From Rhizobiaceae bacterium (GTDB lineage Bacteria > Pseudomonadota > Alphaproteobacteria > Rhizobiales > Rhizobiaceae), in the NCBI GenBank assembly GCA_023953905.1, contig JAMLJA010000009.1, positions 1 through 64,000 of the forward strand: a stretch of 64,000 nucleotides of DNA, given 5' to 3'. This document shows, piece after piece, positions 47,832-58,312 of this stretch (position 1 is the first letter of the stretch; every line of letters starts with the position of its first letter). The notes beneath the pieces are model-generated. The model did not search any database. It had not been told where the DNA came from and saw only the letters and a program-made list of their open reading frames with translations. A program made the translations under genes and the position numbers.

Positions 47832-49094
47832 GTGTCACGCCAGAATTACCTCTTCACAAGCGAATCTGTGTCCGAAGGCCATCCCGACAAGGTGTGCGAC
47901 CGCATCTCGGACGAGATCGTTGACCTTGTTTATCGCGAAGCCAAGAAATCGGGGATGAACCCGTGGGATGTGCGCGTGGCCTGTGAGACGCTCGCGACCA
48001 CCAATCGCGTCGTCATCGCTGGTGAAGTCAGGGTTCCAGAAACACTCCTGAAAAAGGACAAGGACGGAACGCCGATAAAGGATGCTCAAAACCATCCGGT
48101 CATCAATCCGTCGAAGTTTCGCTCGGCTGCCCGCCGGGCGATCCGCGACATCGGCTACGAGCAAAGTGGCTTCCATTGGAAGACCGCCAAGATCGATGTC
48201 CTGCTGCACGCGCAGTCCGCCGACATCGCACAGGGCGTCGACAAGGCTCAGGACGCGAATGCCGAGGGCGCGGGCGATCAGGGCATCATGTTCGGCTACG
48301 CCTGCAACGAAACCCCGGACCTGATGCCGGCCCCGATTTACTACAGCCATAAGATACTCGAACTGCTGTCGGCGGCGCGTCGAACCGGTGAGGGGGATGC
48401 AGGCAAGCTTGGCCCCGACGCCAAGAGTCAGGTTACAGTGAAGTATGTCGACGGAAAGCCCGCTGCGGCGACTCAGATCGTCCTTTCCACGCAGCATCTC
48501 GACCCGAACTGGGATTCGAAGAAAGTGCGGCAGGTCGTCGAGCCCTACATCCGTCAGGCCCTTGGCGAGCTTGAAATCGCTTCGGACTGCAACTGGTACA
48601 TCAACCCGACAGGCAAGTTTGTGATCGGTGGTCCCGATGGGGATGCCGGGCTGACGGGTCGCAAGATCATCGTGGACACCTATGGGGGTGCTGCGCCCCA
48701 TGGCGGCGGCGCATTTTCCGGGAAGGATACGACGAAGGTGGATCGCTCGGCTGCCTATGCCGCGCGCTATCTCGCCAAGAATGTCGTGGCCGCCAAGCTT
48801 GCAGATCGCTGCACGATCCAGCTCGCTTACGCGATCGGTGTTGCACAGCCGCTTTCGATCTATGTCGATCTCCACGGCACCGGCAAGATCGAAGAATCGG
48901 TTCTTGAAAACGCTCTGCGCGAGGTTATGGACCTGTCTCCATCGGGGATCCGCCGCCATCTCGATCTGAACAAGCCGATCTACGCAAAGACGACAGCCTA
49001 TGGGCATTTCGGGCGCAAGCCCGGCCGTGACGGCTCCTTCTCATGGGAGCGCACGGATCTCGCCAAGGCCATCAAGCAGGCTATCGCTGCCTAG
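47832..49094 (+). CDS. metK: S-adenosylmethionine synthetase
   Basis: Makes SAM from methionine and ATP. The 420-residue enzyme has the N-terminal [18 protein letters not shown], the central [16 protein letters not shown] and the phosphate loop [16 protein letters not shown]. It starts with GTG at 47832, eight bases after GAGAGGGA. Length is typical of rhizobial MetK, longer than the E. coli form. trmB follows after 13 bases. Confidence 0.97.
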   Translation: MSRQNYLFTSESVSEGHPDKVCDRISDEIVDLVYREAKKSGMNPWDVRVACETLATTNRVVIAGEVRVPETLLKKDKDGTPIKDAQNHPVINPSKFRSAARRAIRDIGYEQSGFHWKTAKIDVLLHAQSADIAQGVDKAQDANAEGAGDQGIMFGYACNETPDLMPAPIYYSHKILELLSAARRTGEGDAGKLGPDAKSQVTVKYVDGKPAAATQIVLSTQHLDPNWDSKKVRQVVEPYIRQALGELEIASDCNWYINPTGKFVIGGPDGDAGLTGRKIIVDTYGGAAPHGGGAFSGKDTTKVDRSAAYAARYLAKNVVAAKLADRCTIQLAYAIGVAQPLSIYVDLHGTGKIEESVLENALREVMDLSPSGIRRHLDLNKPIYAKTTAYGHFGRKPGRDGSFSWERTDLAKAIKQAIAA

Positions 49095-49107
49095 GCGGCT
49101 GAACCCC

Positions 49108-49809
49108 GTGACCGGGCCGTCACATCGCGAGCGCTCGACCGAAGCCTTCTTCGGGCGCCGCCATGGCAAGACACTGCGCCCGGGGCCTACCGCGGCCCTG
49201 GCGGAGCAATTGCCAACCTATCGCATCGACCTTTCGGTCGAGCCGCCGCAGGATATACGCCAACTCTTTGAGGCGCCCGTCTCGACCACATGGATCGAGA
49301 TCGGATTCGGCGGCGGCGAGCATCTGCTCCATGAAGCCCGTCGCCGTCCGGATGTGGGATTCATTGGTGTAGAGCCTTTCATCAACGGGATGGCCAAGCT
49401 CATGGTCGCGCTGGCTGCTCAGCCTTTGCCAAACCTGCGGATCTACGACGACGACGCGACACAGCTTCTCGACTGGCTCCCTGCGGCATCGATCGATGGG
49501 CTGGATCTGCTCTATCCGGACCCCTGGCCGAAGAAGCGCCATTGGAAACGGCGTTTTGTGAGTCGGGTCAATCTGGATCGCATCGCGCGCGTGCTCAAGC
49601 CGGATGCGCGATTTCACTTTGCGTCCGACATCGACACCTACATCAACTGGACCTTGCTGCATTGCCGCTCCCATCCGGCCTTTGAGTGGCAGGCGAAATC
49701 GGCTGCAGACTGGCACACGCCCTATGAAGCCTGGCCAGGCACGCGCTATGAGGCGAAGGCCATACGGGAAGGTCGGCGGCCGGCATATCTCACCTTCCAG
49801 CGCGCCTAG
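49108..49809 (+). CDS. trmB: tRNA (guanine-N7-)-methyltransferase
   Basis: Forms m7G46 in tRNA using SAM. The 233-residue protein has the N-terminal [10 protein letters not shown], the SAM motif [11 protein letters not shown] and the diagnostic [17 protein letters not shown] with [10 protein letters not shown] take the GTG at 49108 as the start because the frame upstream lies inside metK. Being directly behind metK ties methyl donor supply to its use. Confidence 0.94.
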   Translation: MTGPSHRERSTEAFFGRRHGKTLRPGPTAALAEQLPTYRIDLSVEPPQDIRQLFEAPVSTTWIEIGFGGGEHLLHEARRRPDVGFIGVEPFINGMAKLMVALAAQPLPNLRIYDDDATQLLDWLPAASIDGLDLLYPDPWPKKRHWKRRFVSRVNLDRIARVLKPDARFHFASDIDTYINWTLLHCRSHPAFEWQAKSAADWHTPYEAWPGTRYEAKAIREGRRPAYLTFQRA

Positions 49810-49900
49810 CGCGCTGCCCGATAACCTTCGGTTGACGCCCGCGCGGTTCCCAGCCATCAAAGCGGTCGCCAGCGCTTTCGCAGGCAGCCTCCTGGCGCAC

Positions 49901-49929
49901 TTGAAAGCAAAGGGGCGATCGGTTATATG
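49901..49929 (+). promoter_or_regulatory. promoter of the rimP-nusA-infB operon
   Basis: TTGAAA (49901-49906) with TTATAT (49923-49928) at 16 bases, or TATATG (49924-49929) at 17. The match to a housekeeping promoter is good. The predicted start near 49936 lies upstream of an intrinsic terminator, not after it. Confidence 0.6.
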
Positions 49930-49958
49930 GAATTCAAATTCTTGGTCGGTATGACGAA

Positions 49959-49988
49959 GAGTGGGTCCTCGCGGTCCCGCTCTTTTTT
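49959..49988 (+). terminator. intrinsic terminator in the rimP leader (attenuator)
   Basis: GAGTGGG (49959-49965) pairs with CCCGCTC (49976-49982), one G-U pair, and is followed by six T residues (49983-49988). It ends 27 bases before the rimP ATG, too close for a separate promoter to fit between. It could end trmB transcripts and also attenuate those started at 49936. Confidence 0.8.
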
Positions 49989-50015
49989 GTTACCGGCGAT
50001 CGATTCGGAGATTCG

Positions 50016-50645
50016 ATGACCGACCTGCAACTGGCCCAGGACGAAGGTGACGACCGCATCATCCGCGAAAGCGGCATCGATGCGCGTATCGCTATGATCG
50101 TCGGGCCCGTGCTGCGCGGCATTGGCTACAGGCTTGTCCGTGTGCGCCTCATGGCCCAGAACGGAATGACCCTGCAGATCATGGCCGAGCGCAATGACGG
50201 CACGATGGATGTCGAGGGTTGCGAGGAAGTCAGTCGCGCTCTTTCACCGGTTCTCGATGTGGAAGATCCGATCGAGAAGGCGTACCATCTCGAAATATCG
50301 TCGCCCGGCATAGATCGCCCGTTGGTCCGAAAGTCCGACTTCACCGCATGGCAGGGTCATGTTGCGAAGATCGAAACTTCGGTTCTGGTTGCCAATCGAA
50401 AGCGCTTTCGCGGCAAGATTGCCGAAGCCGGCGACAATGGCGTTGAGATCGTGCGGGATCAGCCAGCCTATGGCGAAGATCCCACTGTGGTCTTGCCCTA
50501 CGATGCGATTGGCGAGGCACGCCTCGTTCTGACTGATGATCTGGTGCGTGATGCACTGTCCAAGGACAATCGGGCCCGCAAGGATGCGAAGAAGCATCGT
50601 GGCGAGACCGAGGATGCGGATGAAGCGGTCGATCCTCAGGATTGA
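50016..50645 (+). CDS. rimP: ribosome maturation factor RimP
   Basis: Assists 30S subunit assembly. The 209-residue protein has [20 protein letters not shown] and the conserved [12 protein letters not shown], then the SH3-like C-terminal domain. The acidic tail after residue 180 is a rhizobial feature. GGAG seven bases upstream supports the ATG at 50016. First gene of the rimP-nusA-ylxR-infB run. Confidence 0.95.
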   Translation: MTDLQLAQDEGDDRIIRESGIDARIAMIVGPVLRGIGYRLVRVRLMAQNGMTLQIMAERNDGTMDVEGCEEVSRALSPVLDVEDPIEKAYHLEISSPGIDRPLVRKSDFTAWQGHVAKIETSVLVANRKRFRGKIAEAGDNGVEIVRDQPAYGEDPTVVLPYDAIGEARLVLTDDLVRDALSKDNRARKDAKKHRGETEDADEAVDPQD

Positions 50646-50711
50646 TCGTTTGAAGCGTAATTTTGAACGTGCGGACGTGGTATTCGTCCGCGAACTGTCA
50701 GGGAGATAGAA

Positions 50712-52304
50712 ATGGCAGTCAGTGCGAACAGACTTGAGCTGCTGCAGATCGCGGATGCGGTCGCGCGCGAAAAGTCGATCGACAAGCAGATCGTGATCGC
50801 TGCGATGGCGGATGCCATCCAGAAGGCTGCCAAGTCCCGGTACGGCCAGGAGACGAACATCCGCGCCGACATCAACCCGGCTACCGGCGAAATGAAGTTG
50901 CAGCGCCTGATGGAAGTCGTCGATGCCGTTGAGGATTTCGACAAGCAGATTTCCATCGAGGATGCCCGCCGCCGCAATCCCGATGCCGAAGCAGGCGATT
51001 TTATCGCCGAACAGCTTCCGCCAATGGATTTCGGGCGCATCGCGGCGCAGTCGGCCAAGCAGGTCATCGTGCAGAAGGTGCGCGAAGCCGAGCGGGATCG
51101 CCAGTATGATGAATACAAGGATCGCATTGGCGAGATCGTGAACGGCACGGTGAAGCGCGTCGAATACGGCAACGTGATTGTCGATCTGGGCCGCGGCGAA
51201 GCGATTATCCGTCGTGACGAACTGATCCCGCGCGAGAACTACAAATATGGTGATCGCGTGCGCGCCTATGTCTACGATGTGCGCCGTGAGCAGCGTGGAC
51301 CTCAGATCTTCCTGTCTCGTACCCATCCGCAGTTCATGGCGAAGCTGTTCACCATGGAAGTCCCGGAAATCTACGACGGCATTATCGAGATCAAGTCGGT
51401 GGCCCGCGATCCCGGGAGCCGCGCCAAGATCGCGGTGATCAGCCGCGATTCGTCCATCGATCCGGTCGGCGCTTGCGTAGGTATGCGTGGTTCGCGCGTA
51501 CAGGCCGTTGTGGGTGAGTTGCAGGGCGAGAAGATCGACATTATTCCGTGGTCGCCAAATGCCGCCTCCTTCATCGTCAATGCGTTGCAGCCTGCGGAAG
51601 TGGCCAAGGTGGTTCTCGACGAGGATGCCGAGCGCATTGAGGTCGTGGTGCCTGACGATCAGCTTTCGCTGGCCATCGGCCGGCGCGGACAGAATGTGCG
51701 CCTTGCCTCGCAGTTGACGGGCTGGGACATCGACATTCTGACGGAAGACGAGGAATCTCAGCGTCGGCAGAAAGAGTTCATCGAGCGCTCCAACCTGTTC
51801 ATGCAGGCCCTGGATGTCGACGAGATGGTCGGCCAGGTGCTCGCATCGGAAGGATTCACCAGTGTTGAGGAAGTCGCCTATGTGGATCAGGGCGAGATTT
51901 CCTCGATCGATGGTTTCGATGAGGATACGGCCAGCGAAATCCAGAACCGCGCCCGCGATCATCTCGAAAAGATCGAGGCGGAGCACAATGCGCGCCGCAA
52001 CGAGCTCGGCGTGCTGGACGAGTTGCGCGAAATTCCGGGAATCACCACGGCCATGATGGTGAAGCTGGGCGAGGACGATGTGAAGTCCATCGAAGATTTT
52101 GCCGGCTATGCTTCCGACGATCTCGTTGGCTGGAAAGAGCGCAAGGACGGCGAGACCAAGAGCTACAAGGGCGTTCTCGACGAGTTTGGAATCAGCAAGG
52201 CGGATGCCGAGCAGATGATCATGGCGGCCCGCCTGAGGGCAGGCTGGATCACCGAGGACGATCTTGCTGGCGATGCCGAAGACGTCGAAGTCGTCGGCGC
52301 GTGA
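50712..52304 (+). CDS. nusA: transcription termination/antitermination factor NusA
   Basis: Binds RNA polymerase and nascent RNA to control pausing, termination and antitermination. Domains in order: N-terminal polymerase-binding (1-130), S1 (about 135-200, GEIVNGTVKRVEYGNVIVDLG), KH1 (VGMRGSRVQAVVGEL), KH2 (LAIGRRGQNVRLASQL) and two C-terminal acidic repeats. The 530 residues are normal. It may control its own operon through the leader terminator. Confidence 0.96.
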   Translation: MAVSANRLELLQIADAVAREKSIDKQIVIAAMADAIQKAAKSRYGQETNIRADINPATGEMKLQRLMEVVDAVEDFDKQISIEDARRRNPDAEAGDFIAEQLPPMDFGRIAAQSAKQVIVQKVREAERDRQYDEYKDRIGEIVNGTVKRVEYGNVIVDLGRGEAIIRRDELIPRENYKYGDRVRAYVYDVRREQRGPQIFLSRTHPQFMAKLFTMEVPEIYDGIIEIKSVARDPGSRAKIAVISRDSSIDPVGACVGMRGSRVQAVVGELQGEKIDIIPWSPNAASFIVNALQPAEVAKVVLDEDAERIEVVVPDDQLSLAIGRRGQNVRLASQLTGWDIDILTEDEESQRRQKEFIERSNLFMQALDVDEMVGQVLASEGFTSVEEVAYVDQGEISSIDGFDEDTASEIQNRARDHLEKIEAEHNARRNELGVLDELREIPGITTAMMVKLGEDDVKSIEDFAGYASDDLVGWKERKDGETKSYKGVLDEFGISKADAEQMIMAARLRAGWITEDDLAGDAEDVEVVGA

Positions 52305-52336
52305 GATGAACCGGCGCGGAGATCTACTGGGACGAG

Positions 52337-52987
52337 ATGAACGATCGCACCTGCATCGTCACGCGCGAGACTGCCGCGCCGGATAACCTAATCCGGTTCG
52401 TGGTCGGGCCCGATTCGTCCGTTGTTCCCGACCTGAAGAGAAATTTGCCGGGCCGGGGCTGTTGGGTTACAGCCGATCGTACCCATATAGAGAGGGCAGC
52501 TGCCAAACGGCTGTTCTCCCGCGCGTTCAGATCTGAAGTGATCGTACCTCCCGATCTTGGCGCGATGATTGACCGTCTTTTGGCGAAGTCCGCGCTTGGT
52601 TTGCTCGGACTTGCACGGAAGGCGGGAAGTGTAACGCTTGGTGCCGCCAAGACTGAAGCGGCCGTTCGTGCCGGAAAGGCGCTGGCGGTGCTCCATGCAG
52701 AAGAGGCAGCTGAAGACGGCTGCCGAAAGATTGCGCAGGCGCGCCGGGCCACCGTTCATCTTGGTGGACCGGATATCCCCGCCTACAAACTTTTTTCCGA
52801 GGCGGAATTGGGTTTGGCATTAGGGGGGGCAAATGTGATACATGCAGCGCTTCTCGTGGGCGATGCGGGAAAAGCTGCGCTGAAGCGCATGGTTGCGCTC
52901 CACCGATACCGGGGCGGATCTCCGGAAGAAATCGCAGCGGTTGCGGCGGCTGCCGATGATGATGTTGCCGCAGAGGATACGGAATGA
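52337..52987 (+). CDS. RNA-binding protein YlxR (DUF448) with L7Ae-like domain
   Basis: A 216-residue protein in which the YlxR fold ([20 protein letters not shown], then GRGCWV) is followed by an L7Ae/L30e-like domain (about 85-180, [21 protein letters not shown]). This fusion is usual in alphaproteobacteria, where Gram-positives have two genes. Found universally between nusA and infB; its precise role is not settled. It overlaps infB by ATGA. Confidence 0.88.
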   Translation: MNDRTCIVTRETAAPDNLIRFVVGPDSSVVPDLKRNLPGRGCWVTADRTHIERAAAKRLFSRAFRSEVIVPPDLGAMIDRLLAKSALGLLGLARKAGSVTLGAAKTEAAVRAGKALAVLHAEEAAEDGCRKIAQARRATVHLGGPDIPAYKLFSEAELGLALGGANVIHAALLVGDAGKAALKRMVALHRYRGGSPEEIAAVAAAADDDVAAEDTE

Positions 52988-55548
52988 GTGATAGCAAGTC
53001 AGGCGACGACAAGACGTTGACTGTGAACAAGAAGACGACCCTGACTCTGAAGAGGCCGGAGCAGGGAACTGTTCGTCAGAGCATGTCTCAGGGGCGTTCC
53101 CATCAGGTCGTTGTCGAGACGAAGAAGCGCAAGTTCGACATGCCGGGTACGAAGCGTGAGCCCGTGCCTGCAACGTCGTTCAAGCCGAAGACCCCTCAGC
53201 CTCAGGCTCCGGTTCGACCGCGCGAAACGCCCAAGCCGCAGCAGGCTGACCGCTCAGGCATGGTGCTGAACCAGCTCTCGGCCGATGAGATCGAGGCACG
53301 CCGTCGCGCGCTGGAGAGTTCCAAGTCGCGCGAGAGCGAAGAGCGCGCACGTGCCGCCGCCGAGGCTGCGCGTCGTGCGGAGGAAGAAGATCGCCGTCGC
53401 CGCGAGCGCGAGGAATCCGCTCGCCGCCAGGCCGATGAAGAAGCGCGTCTGCAGGCGGAGGCGGAAGCCCGTCGTCGCGCCGAGGACGAGGCGCGTCGCC
53501 GGTCGCCGGATGTCGATAGCCGTGTTAGCGCGGAAGAAGAGATCGAAGAGAAGCGTCCGGCCGTTCGTACTGCCGGAGCGGCTGCCCTTCCGCCCAAGCG
53601 TATCATCAAGCCCGAGATCGTGCGTCCCGCGCGCACCAAGGGCGCCGATGACAAGCGCCGCGGCAAGCTCACGCTGAACAGCGCCCTCTCGTCAGAGGAC
53701 GGTGATGCGCGTGCGCGTTCCCTGTCGGCCATGCGTCGCCGCCAGGAGAAGTTCAAGCGCGCCATGCAGCAGGAGCCGCGCGAGAAGATCGTGCGCGAGG
53801 TGACCATTCCTGAGACGATCACGATCCAGGAACTCGCCAATCGTATGTCCGAACGGGCGGTGGACATCGTCAAGTACTTCATGAAGCAGGGCCAGATTCT
53901 GAAGCCCGGCGACGTGATCGACGCCGATACCGCGGAGCTGGTTGCTTCGGAGTTCGGGCATACGGCCAAGCGCGTGGCTGAATCCGACATCGAGGAAGGC
54001 CTGTTCAACATTCCCGATCGGCCGGAAGATCTCGTTTCGCGTCCGCCTGTCGTGACCATCATGGGCCACGTAGATCACGGCAAGACTTCGCTGCTCGATG
54101 CGTTGCGCAATGCTAACGTCGTGTCAGGCGAGGCCGGCGGTATCACACAGCACATCGGCGCCTATCAGGTCGAAAAGAATGGTCACAAGATCACGTTCAT
54201 CGACACGCCGGGCCACGCTGCCTTTACGGCAATGCGTGCCCGCGGTGCCGAGGCGACCGATATTGCCATCCTCGTGGTCGCGGCAGACGACAGCGTGATG
54301 CCGCAGACGATCGAGTCCATCAACCACGCCAAGGCGGCCGGTGTTCCGATCATCGTGGCGATCAACAAGATCGACAAGCCTTCGGCGGATGCGCAGAAGG
54401 TGCGCGCTCAGCTTCTGCAGCACGACGTGTTCGTGGAGTCGATGGGCGGTGAAGTGCTCGATGTGGAGGTCTCCGCAACCAAGGGCACCAATCTCGACAA
54501 GCTTCTGGAAGCCATTCTTCTGCAAGCCGAAATCCTCGACCTTAAGTCCAATCCGGACCGTACGGCCGAGGGTGTCGTCATCGAGGCCAAGCTCGACAAG
54601 GGCCGTGGTCCGGTGGCCACCGTGCTCGTGCAGACTGGCTCGCTGCTTCCCGGTGACATTATTGTGGCCGGCAATGAATGGGGGCGTGTCCGCGCCCTTG
54701 TGAATGATCGCGGCAAGCAGGTTCCCGAAGCCACGCCCGCCATGCCGGTCGAGGTGCTTGGTCTTCAGGGGACCCCACAGGCTGGCGATCGCTTTGCTGC
54801 CGTCAATAGCGAGGCCCGTGCCCGAGAGATCACCGAGTATCGTCAGCGTCTCGCGCGTGACAAGGCTGCGGCAAAGCACGCCGGTCAGCGCGGCTCGCTG
54901 GAGCAGATGATGTCGCAGTTGCAGAACACGGGACTGAAGGAATTCCCGCTGATCATCAAGGGCGACGTGCAAGGTTCCATCGAGGCAATCGTTGCGGCAC
55001 TCGACAAGCTTGGGACCGATGAGGTGCGCGCGCGCATCGTGCATTCGGGAGCCGGCGCGATCACCGAAAGCGACGTGACCCTCGCCGAAACGTCTGGCGC
55101 GGCCATCATCGGCTTCAACGTTCGTGCCAATGTTCAGGCGCGTCAGGCGGCCGAGCAGGCAGGCATCGACCTTCGATACTACAACATCATCTACAATCTT
55201 GTGGATGATGTGAAGGCGGCCATGTCGGGCATGCTTTCGCCGGAACGCCGCGAAACGTTCATCGGCAATGCCGAGGTTCTCGAGATCTTCAACATCACCA
55301 AGGTCGGCAAGATTGCTGGTTGCCGGGTTGTCGAGGGCAAGGTGGAACGTGGTGCAGGTGTGCGTCTGATCCGCGAGAACGTAGTGGTTCACGAGGGCAC
55401 GCTGAAGACCCTGAAGCGCTTCAAGGACGAAGTTTCGGAAGTGCCTGTGGGTCAGGAATGCGGCATGGCCTTCCAGAACTACGAAGACATGCGCGAAGGC
55501 GACGTCATCGAGTGCTTCCGCGTCGAGATGGTGACGCGTTCCCTTTAG
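52984..55548 (+). CDS. infB: translation initiation factor IF-2
   Basis: GTPase that places initiator tRNA on the ribosome. The 854-residue protein has a highly charged, Arg/Glu/Ala-rich N-terminal region (about 85-200). After it come the GTPase motifs [14 protein letters not shown] and NKIDKP, then domains II to IV. The repetitive N-terminal codons also create long false frames on the other strand. Confidence 0.97.
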   Translation: MSDSKSGDDKTLTVNKKTTLTLKRPEQGTVRQSMSQGRSHQVVVETKKRKFDMPGTKREPVPATSFKPKTPQPQAPVRPRETPKPQQADRSGMVLNQLSADEIEARRRALESSKSRESEERARAAAEAARRAEEEDRRRREREESARRQADEEARLQAEAEARRRAEDEARRRSPDVDSRVSAEEEIEEKRPAVRTAGAAALPPKRIIKPEIVRPARTKGADDKRRGKLTLNSALSSEDGDARARSLSAMRRRQEKFKRAMQQEPREKIVREVTIPETITIQELANRMSERAVDIVKYFMKQGQILKPGDVIDADTAELVASEFGHTAKRVAESDIEEGLFNIPDRPEDLVSRPPVVTIMGHVDHGKTSLLDALRNANVVSGEAGGITQHIGAYQVEKNGHKITFIDTPGHAAFTAMRARGAEATDIAILVVAADDSVMPQTIESINHAKAAGVPIIVAINKIDKPSADAQKVRAQLLQHDVFVESMGGEVLDVEVSATKGTNLDKLLEAILLQAEILDLKSNPDRTAEGVVIEAKLDKGRGPVATVLVQTGSLLPGDIIVAGNEWGRVRALVNDRGKQVPEATPAMPVEVLGLQGTPQAGDRFAAVNSEARAREITEYRQRLARDKAAAKHAGQRGSLEQMMSQLQNTGLKEFPLIIKGDVQGSIEAIVAALDKLGTDEVRARIVHSGAGAITESDVTLAETSGAAIIGFNVRANVQARQAAEQAGIDLRYYNIIYNLVDDVKAAMSGMLSPERRETFIGNAEVLEIFNITKVGKIAGCRVVEGKVERGAGVRLIRENVVVHEGTLKTLKRFKDEVSEVPVGQECGMAFQNYEDMREGDVIECFRVEMVTRSL

Positions 55549-55597
55549 TCGCGTTTGGCCGGGTGCGGGAGACCAGTCACCCGGCATGAAAATCTAG

Positions 55598-55632
55598 AGA
55601 GAGCTCCCATTTGGAGCGGGAGCTTTCTCTTT
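55598..55632 (+). terminator. intrinsic terminator after infB
   Basis: AGAGAGCTCCC (55598-55608) pairs with GGGAGCTTTCT (55618-55628), one G-U pair, around a nine-base loop; CTTT follows. It probably separates the rimP-infB transcript from rbfA-truB. Confidence 0.7.
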
Positions 55633-55814
55633 AAAAGGCCACGGGCTTGGGTCACCATCAAAACGGCCCGAAACTGTCTGATCAGTCACGTTTTGCCGTC
55701 GGAGGCGAGCTTGACGAAAAGACCAGTGAATGGTCAGGACAATAGAGTGGTTCGCCACCTGGCCTTGCCCGTGAAGACAGGACCGCGGCGCGACTTCAAA
55801 GATGGATATCTACT

Positions 55815-56222
55815 ATGACTAGATCAGCGGGACCGGCAGCCGGGCCATCCCAGCGCATGCTTCGTGTCGGCGAGCAGGTGCGTCATGCCCTTTCGGAGAT
55901 GCTGCAGCGCGGTGACGTGCGTGACGATGTGATTGAATCCAACGTCATCTCCGTATCGGAAGTGCGCATGTCGCCGGATCTGAAAATCGCGACGGCGTTC
56001 GTTTCACCCCTTGGTGCGGGCGACACGTCTGCTGTAATCGACGCGTTGAACCGAAACGCTCGCTTCATTCGCGGGCGCATGTCTCCCGCCCTGAGGCAGA
56101 TGAAATACATGCCGGAATTCCGCTTCCGGCTCGACACGAGTTACGACAATATGGCCAAGATCGACCAACTGCTGCGTTCACCCGAAGTGGCGCGTGACCT
56201 AGACAAGGGAGATGAGGACTGA
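55815..56222 (+). CDS. rbfA: ribosome-binding factor A
   Basis: Cold-shock 30S maturation factor binding near 16S helix 1. The 135-residue KH-like protein has [38 protein letters not shown] and [15 protein letters not shown]. It sits 266 bases after infB, beyond the terminator, so it probably has its own promoter. Its stop codon overlaps the truB start. Confidence 0.95.
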   Translation: MTRSAGPAAGPSQRMLRVGEQVRHALSEMLQRGDVRDDVIESNVISVSEVRMSPDLKIATAFVSPLGAGDTSAVIDALNRNARFIRGRMSPALRQMKYMPEFRFRLDTSYDNMAKIDQLLRSPEVARDLDKGDED

Positions 56223-57178
56223 TGTCGCGTCCCCGCAGAAAAAAGGGTCGATCAGTTTCGGGTTGGGTTGTTCTCGACAAGCCTGTAGGCATGGGATCGA
56301 CCGAGGCCGTTTCCAAGGTCAAGTGGCTGTTTCAGGCAGAGAAGGCCGGTCACGCCGGAACCCTCGATCCGCTTGCCTCGGGAATGTTGCCGATCGCTCT
56401 TGGAGAGGCGACCAAGACGGTCCCTTATGTCCAGGATGGTGCGAAGGTCTATCGTTTCACGGTCACATGGGGTGAGGAACGCTCGACGGACGACCTTGAG
56501 GGCCCCGTGACGAAAACGTCGGAAGCGCGCCCTTCCGAGGAGGACGTGCGTGCGCTTCTTCCCAAATATACCGGCGTGATCATGCAGGTGCCGCCCCAGT
56601 TCTCCGCAATCAAGATTGCGGGCGAACGAGCCTACGATCTCGCCCGCGAAGGCGAAACGGTCGACATTCCTGCGCGCGAGATCGAAATCGGCAGCCTTGA
56701 GATCGTCGAACACGATGGGCAGCACACTCTGTTCGAGATCGAATGCGGCAAGGGCACTTATGTCCGGTCGCTGGCTCGCGATATGGGCCGCGATCTTGGT
56801 TGTTTCGGCCATGTCTCGCTATTGCGACGTATTGAAGTGGATCCCTTTACCGAAGAGGACTTTGTGACCATCGCGCAGCTTGAATCGGTGCGACCCGCAC
56901 CGCTTGCGGAAGGCACCGCAGAGACGGTCGCCTATCGCGATTTCGCTGCGATGGACGCGCTCTTGCTGGACACCTCGGCAGCGCTTGAAAGCCTTCCGCA
57001 GATTGCATTGTCCGACGATGCGGCCCATCGCGTGAGGCTCGGCAACCCGGTCATTGTGCGCGGTCGCGATGCACCATTGGATGCCGAAGAAGCCTGTGCC
57101 ACATTGCGCGGAAAACTTGTTGCCATAGGCGCTGTCGAAGCGGGTATGCTGAAGCCTAAACGGGTTTTTGCGGGATAG
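56222..57178 (+). CDS. truB: tRNA pseudouridine(55) synthase
   Basis: Makes pseudouridine 55 in the T-loop of tRNA. The catalytic motif is [19 protein letters not shown] with Asp49; [11 protein letters not shown] and [12 protein letters not shown] are also typical. At 318 residues it has the usual C-terminal PUA-like extension. It shares one base with the rbfA stop codon. Confidence 0.96.
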   Translation: MSRPRRKKGRSVSGWVVLDKPVGMGSTEAVSKVKWLFQAEKAGHAGTLDPLASGMLPIALGEATKTVPYVQDGAKVYRFTVTWGEERSTDDLEGPVTKTSEARPSEEDVRALLPKYTGVIMQVPPQFSAIKIAGERAYDLAREGETVDIPAREIEIGSLEIVEHDGQHTLFEIECGKGTYVRSLARDMGRDLGCFGHVSLLRRIEVDPFTEEDFVTIAQLESVRPAPLAEGTAETVAYRDFAAMDALLLDTSAALESLPQIALSDDAAHRVRLGNPVIVRGRDAPLDAEEACATLRGKLVAIGAVEAGMLKPKRVFAG

Positions 57179-57187
57179 CGTCGGGAC

Positions 57188-58288
57188 ATGGTCGGGAGGA
57201 TGACTGACAAGGATGGACACCGGCCACGCAAGAGGACCAAACACTCCCCTGTCGGCGCTTCGCCCGGAACTCTTGTCGCCGATCCCGGTGCCAAGGCACC
57301 GATCCTTACGCTGACTGCCATTGCCCCCGACCGACAGGAAACCATCGTCAACGCAAATATCGAGCAGGTTCGTCGGTTTTGTGACGAATGGCCTCTCATA
57401 TGGCTGGATTGTGCCGGGCTTGCCGATGTGAGGCTGATTGCCGAGATCGGGCGAATCTTCGGTCTCCATCCACTGGCGCTTGAAGACACGGTAAATACCG
57501 GTCAGCGTCCCAAGGTGGACCTCTTCGACGAGCACGTCTTTGTGGTCGTATCGATGATCGACGACGTTTCCAGCAACCGCTATGAGCAGGTCGCGCTCTT
57601 TTTCGCGGAGAAGTTTGTCGTCACCTTTCAGGAGCGGGAGGGGGATCCGTTCGAGCCGGTTCGCAGGCGTATCGAATCCTCACAATCCAACCGGCTTCGT
57701 ACCCGAAAGGCGGACTATCTCGCCTATGCTTTGATCGACGCGATCGTGGACAGCTATTTCCCCGTCATGGACGACGTCGCCAGCAAGATCGAGCATTTCG
57801 AAGACGACATGCTGGGCGCTCTCGACAAGACTCAGACCAGCCAGATGCACGCTCTGCGCCGCAACATGATTGTCGCCAAGCGCATGCTTGGGCCGCTCAA
57901 GGACGCTGCTGCCACCCTCCTGAGGGCTGACACGCGCTTCATCTGCGCCGAGACGAAAATCTATTTCAACGACACGCTTGACCATGCCACCCGTCTCATG
58001 GACACGGTGGAGACCTACCGGGATGTTGTGACGGGATTGATCGACATGCATCTTTCGCTGAGTCAGGCGCGGACAAGCGAGGTCATCAATTTCCTGACCA
58101 TCGTCTCCACGATTTTCATCCCGTTGACATTTCTTGTCGGCGTGTGGGGCATGAATTTCGATCCCGACACATCCCCTTGGAACATGCCTGAACTACGAAG
58201 CTACTTTGGTTATCCGGTCGCTTTGGGTTTCATGCTGATTGTCGCCTTGTTCCTGGCGTTCTACTTTCGGTGGAAGAAATGGCTGTAG
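57188..58288 (+). CDS. corA: CorA-family magnesium/divalent metal transporter
   Basis: Homopentameric inner-membrane channel for magnesium or related cations. Two C-terminal helices flank the selectivity motif GMNFD (VGVWGMNF). The long N-terminal cytoplasmic domain (about 40-300) includes IFGLHPLALEDT. The 366-residue size is normal for the rhizobial type, which can also act in zinc flux. It follows truB by nine bases. Confidence 0.93.
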   Translation: MVGRMTDKDGHRPRKRTKHSPVGASPGTLVADPGAKAPILTLTAIAPDRQETIVNANIEQVRRFCDEWPLIWLDCAGLADVRLIAEIGRIFGLHPLALEDTVNTGQRPKVDLFDEHVFVVVSMIDDVSSNRYEQVALFFAEKFVVTFQEREGDPFEPVRRRIESSQSNRLRTRKADYLAYALIDAIVDSYFPVMDDVASKIEHFEDDMLGALDKTQTSQMHALRRNMIVAKRMLGPLKDAAATLLRADTRFICAETKIYFNDTLDHATRLMDTVETYRDVVTGLIDMHLSLSQARTSEVINFLTIVSTIFIPLTFLVGVWGMNFDPDTSPWNMPELRSYFGYPVALGFMLIVALFLAFYFRWKKWL

Positions 58289-58312
58289 ATCATTGCAGCC
58301 GGTTGTCAGGGT

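Noticed and set aside
53285..54062. Arg/Ser-rich open frames within infB on both strands
   Set aside because: They are frame shadows of the repetitive charged N-terminal region of IF-2.
55633..55814. A promoter for rbfA based on TTGACG at 55711
   Set aside because: No acceptable -10 box lies at 16-18 bases; the hexamer there is TCAGGA. A promoter is likely in this gap but I cannot place it.
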